NCBI GenBank assembly: GCA_030686995.1
Contig: CM060703.1
Coordinates: forward strand, 114,957,361 to 115,021,360
DNA: 64,000 bases
Direction of reading: 5' to 3'
Source: Artemisia argyi
Taxonomy: Eukaryota; Streptophyta; Magnoliopsida; Asterales; Asteraceae
The notes beneath the pieces were generated by a model that saw nothing but the letters and a program-made list of their open reading frames with translations, was not told where the DNA came from and did no database searches. Of this stretch, positions 61,056 to 64,000 are shown in pieces. The translations under genes and the position numbers were made by a program. Numbering within the stretch: the first letter of the stretch is position 1; the number at the start of each line of letters is the position of its first letter.

Positions 61056-64000
61056 TGATGAGTGCTCAAACACTTATCATTTTTGGTCAATCTGAACTGC
61101 AAAAACATTTAAAAACACTTAGAAATGCATCAAAATACTAAAAATATTCCAAAATTGTGTTTTATATATTTTAGATGCAAAATGAGTAAAAACAGATGAA
61201 AAACGTACAAAGTTTGCATAATTGGCAGTTTCAGTCCCCAAACTTTCAAAAATTAACAAAATCAGTCCCTAAGCATTAATTTTGAAAGAAAAGTCATTCC
61301 AAGTCCTTTACAAATGAAAATTTATCAAAAAGGTTCCTGGGTGAAAAGTTTTGAAAATTTACAATTTTGGTCCCTAGAGTTTCAATTTTGTCAGATTTGG
61401 TCCTTGGGAAATATTTTTGGATGGAAAAGTCAACAAAAGTCTTTGAAAAATCAAAAGTTGGCAGAAATGGTCCTTGGATGAAAAGTTTGGAGAAAAGTAC
61501 ACTTTGGTCCCTCAAGTTTCAATAATTTGCAATTTTAGTCCTTGAAGGACCAAAAGTGAAAAATTATATTCTTAGACCTTGGACTATTGAAAGTTGGCAT
61601 ATTTTACCCTTGTAACAATTTTGGCAGTTTGGCAAAATCAGCCGCTTAATTTAAGATTGTTACAATTATGGTCCTTGTGATTTATTCTTAACCAATTGGA
61701 CCCCAAGTATTATTAAGCCAAAACCAACCCACCCAAAACCACAACCTGACCCAAAACAAACACAAGCCCATCCTTAGCCCAGTCCACCCTACCCCGTTTT
61801 AATATTAACCCTCCTAGGGTCAAACATGGTCAACACCCCAAAACCACCTTCCCTCCTTCACTGCTACCACACCACTCTCCCCTTCCAAAACCACCCATGC
61901 CTACCCCAACCTGCAACCCTACTCCTCACTTTTTCCATATTTCCCTCACCATCCACCTCTCTTGTCTCCCACTAACCCCCTCTTCATAAATGCACCCACC
62001 AAACCCACTAAACCTGCCAAATGATATTTTCCCGCCAAAACATGAATCAAAGGACAGGATCAATTGAGACCATCTAAGGGCTGAGAATAAAGTGGGAAAG
62101 AGAGAGAGTGTCTCCAAGTTCTATAAAAGTGAAGAAAGAATGCAAAAGAAGGGTATTAGAATAGTATTAGTGTAGTTTTAGTGTAGAACAGTGTCGTTTT
62201 AGTGTAAACTTTAATTTCCAGATGTGAATTCAGTTTAAGAAAGTTGTAACTCATGTTTTTAATATAATATTAAGTTTCTTTGACATTAATTCCCAGCTTT
62301 ATTGTTGAATTCAGTTTTTAATATATTTAGTGAAAATTTCATTTTGTCTCTAATATTGTTGAAACTTGTTGATACCTGTTTCTTTGGACTCATTTCAGTT
62401 TATTGTTAAGCTTTCATAAGCTTCAAAAGTATTTTAACTAGTTTTCAGTTAGCATCTCAAAAAATATCAAAGTTAGCTCAAAGATAGATAAAAAAAATTC
62501 AGAAATTAGTTGCAAGAAAAAGGAAGCAAAGCTTAAGTGAATACTCTGGATGGTTTAGAGCCTCAGGGGAGGTTTAGGGCAGGGTTGAGTACTAGGTGCT
62601 TGATTCTGAGCTCACTTGATCCATTTGTAAGCTAACTCTCAAGTTTTATTACATTTACTGTAGCATAAGTATGTATTACTATTCTTCATTGTTAATCAGT
62701 GCTTTGAGCTTATGTGATGTTAGTATGGCTTAAATATTCAGTTTCATGGCTTAAACTTTTGGTTTGCTTCATAAATTTTCAAAACTGCTACAATTAGGGG
62801 TGTTTGGATCAGCTTGATTCAAGGTTGTCTAGTAGGTTTCTGAGGTTGTTTTTAGTTAATACATATCACATTAGGTTAGTTGGAGTTAGATTGACCATAA
62901 ACTTGATACTTTATTTGCAAAAAAGTCAAACTCACCTATCTCCCCCCCAAACAGTTAACTGTTGGGATTTTGGGATTGCATGATCCATTATATACTTGCA
63001 TAAGTTGTTACAATAGCCATTTTCAGTTTCATTTCTACCTATAAACATGTATTAATCATTTAGAAGCAGTAGAAGTTCATCAAAGTCAACTTTTCAAGTT
63101 TTCTTTAAAAGTCAAAATTTAATTTGAGCAGAAAAACCAAAAATGGTAGGATTTGTTTAGAATTTTGTATAAGGATTCAAGCCTTGAAACTTTTAGGACT
63201 TGTAGCCCCCCACCTCATCTGTGAAATCCCATAGTCACCTTATTTTTGCAATTTTTTCTGTGGGGCCCACACTTGATCAAACACACCTGCAGGGGAAGGT
63301 ATACCCCCTGCTGCAGCAGACTCCCACCTCCACCACCACCACCACCACCACCTTTGGTGGTTCACTCTGGGCACCTCAGTGGGTCCCACAGGCCCAAATT
63401 AGGTCCTTTCAACCCCCCTCCTGGCCACCTTCAAGGTTTGAGCAATTTTTGAGCTTCAAGCTCACTGGGACCCACCTGAAATCATCCCTTAACTTTGTCC
63501 CATTTTAAGTGTTCACACAAGAAAACCAATTGCTTATTCTGGCTTATGGGCTTAACCTGTGAGCTTATTTGGTATATTTTTGCTTAAACATGTCCATTTT
63601 ATTCAGTTGAACCAGATTCCACCCTTGTGGACCCCACATAAGCTCATTTGAGCTTAATTTCTTGTTTGGTCAACAAAAGTCAACTGTCCAAGCTTACTGT
63701 GTCTATTTGGCTTATTTTTAAGATAGAAAAAAGTTGTTTTTGTAAAAGTTGTTTGTTTTTAGTGTTAAAATATTTTTGTAAAAGAAAAATCAAGAAAAAA
63801 CAATTTAAAATTAAGTGATAGTTTCTATTTAATGTAATTTAACTTTTTAATTTTCCTTTTTATCTTTTTATTAAGTAAGTTGCATTTTTATATTTTTCTT
63901 AAATATCTTTTATGTTAAAGTAATTTTAGTAATTTTCTCAGATTTTTATATTATCATTTGGTAATTATTAGATTTAATATTAGTTTTATTAATAATTAAT
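61056..64000 (+). repeat. N2 3' LTR, incomplete
   Basis: Matches 54206-57140 closely and runs off the window. It has about 26 additional bases at 61195-61221 and a longer CCA run at 63329-63352 than the 5' LTR. Confidence 0.92.

Larger units (their letters stand above)
54206..64000 (+). mobile_element. Athila-like non-autonomous element N2 (cut by window edge)
   Basis: 5' LTR 54206-58070, interior 58071-61055, and 3' LTR from 61056 to beyond the window. The interior is only 3 kb, with no gag core, protease, RT or integrase; it keeps zinc-knuckle units and the acidic frame also seen in N1. The left flank AGTTT should be the target duplication but cannot be checked. LTR structure is related to N1. 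Confidence 0.9.

Overview
The window is plant nuclear DNA, almost certainly from a eudicot and probably from the daisy family (Asteraceae). I base the family guess on the wording of the retrotransposon proteins, which resembles what I remember of Asteraceae (Anthemideae) hypothetical proteins. I did no search, so treat it as moderate confidence. No intact host protein gene, rRNA, tRNA or CRISPR array was recognised. The sequence is a repeat graveyard of nested LTR retrotransposons around a 14-kb island (about 19.9-34.2 kb) of AT-rich intergenic DNA, small DNA transposons and gene-like debris.

Layout, left to right. 1-2047 is the 3' end of an Athila-like element called family A here, with a 1.4-kb LTR. 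2048-2814 is unassigned DNA with two long TA tracts. An older LTR-like repeat (2815-3171, 5811-5912, 19121-19900) is split by two insertions. The first is a 2.6-kb non-autonomous Copia-type element (3172-5805, TSD CTAAT). The second is a 13.2-kb Athila-like element, N1 (5913-19115, TSD ACGAT), with 3.7-kb LTRs, a gag-protease frame and an acidic extra frame but no reverse transcriptase. The island 19.9-34.2 kb holds a LINE fragment, several foldback MITEs, a Helitron 3' terminus, and a duplicated segment in which one copy carries a Stowaway-like MITE that itself contains a complete small Helitron.

34167-53315 is a three-layer nest. A minus-strand solo-LTR-like repeat is split by a minus-strand Ty3/gypsy element of the Tat lineage (34883-52458, TSD TATCC). 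That element has gag, protease, RT, RNase H, a second RNase H, integrase and an antisense spliced reading frame. It is in turn split inside its protease by a plus-strand family A element (42115-49862, TSD GAAAC). 53321-54205 is the start of a second Copia element. It is cut by Athila-like element N2 (54206 to beyond 64000), which has 3.9-kb LTRs, a perfect tRNA-Asp-type primer site and only 3 kb of degraded internal sequence.

How the parts relate: family A, N1 and N2 all lack polymerase genes, so they must have moved with enzymes supplied in trans. In these very different elements the surviving conserved sequence is mostly not protein. They share small hairpins downstream of the coding region whose paired bases change together, and N1 and N2 share an acidic frame ending in a membrane segment and a G-ED-FDPGI tail. 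Family A and the solo LTR share a promoter plan: arrays of 11-bp palindromes with an ACG(G/C)CGT core directly upstream of a TATA box. These shared non-coding signals are the most interesting material in the window. Nearly every protein frame is broken by stop codons or single-base shifts.
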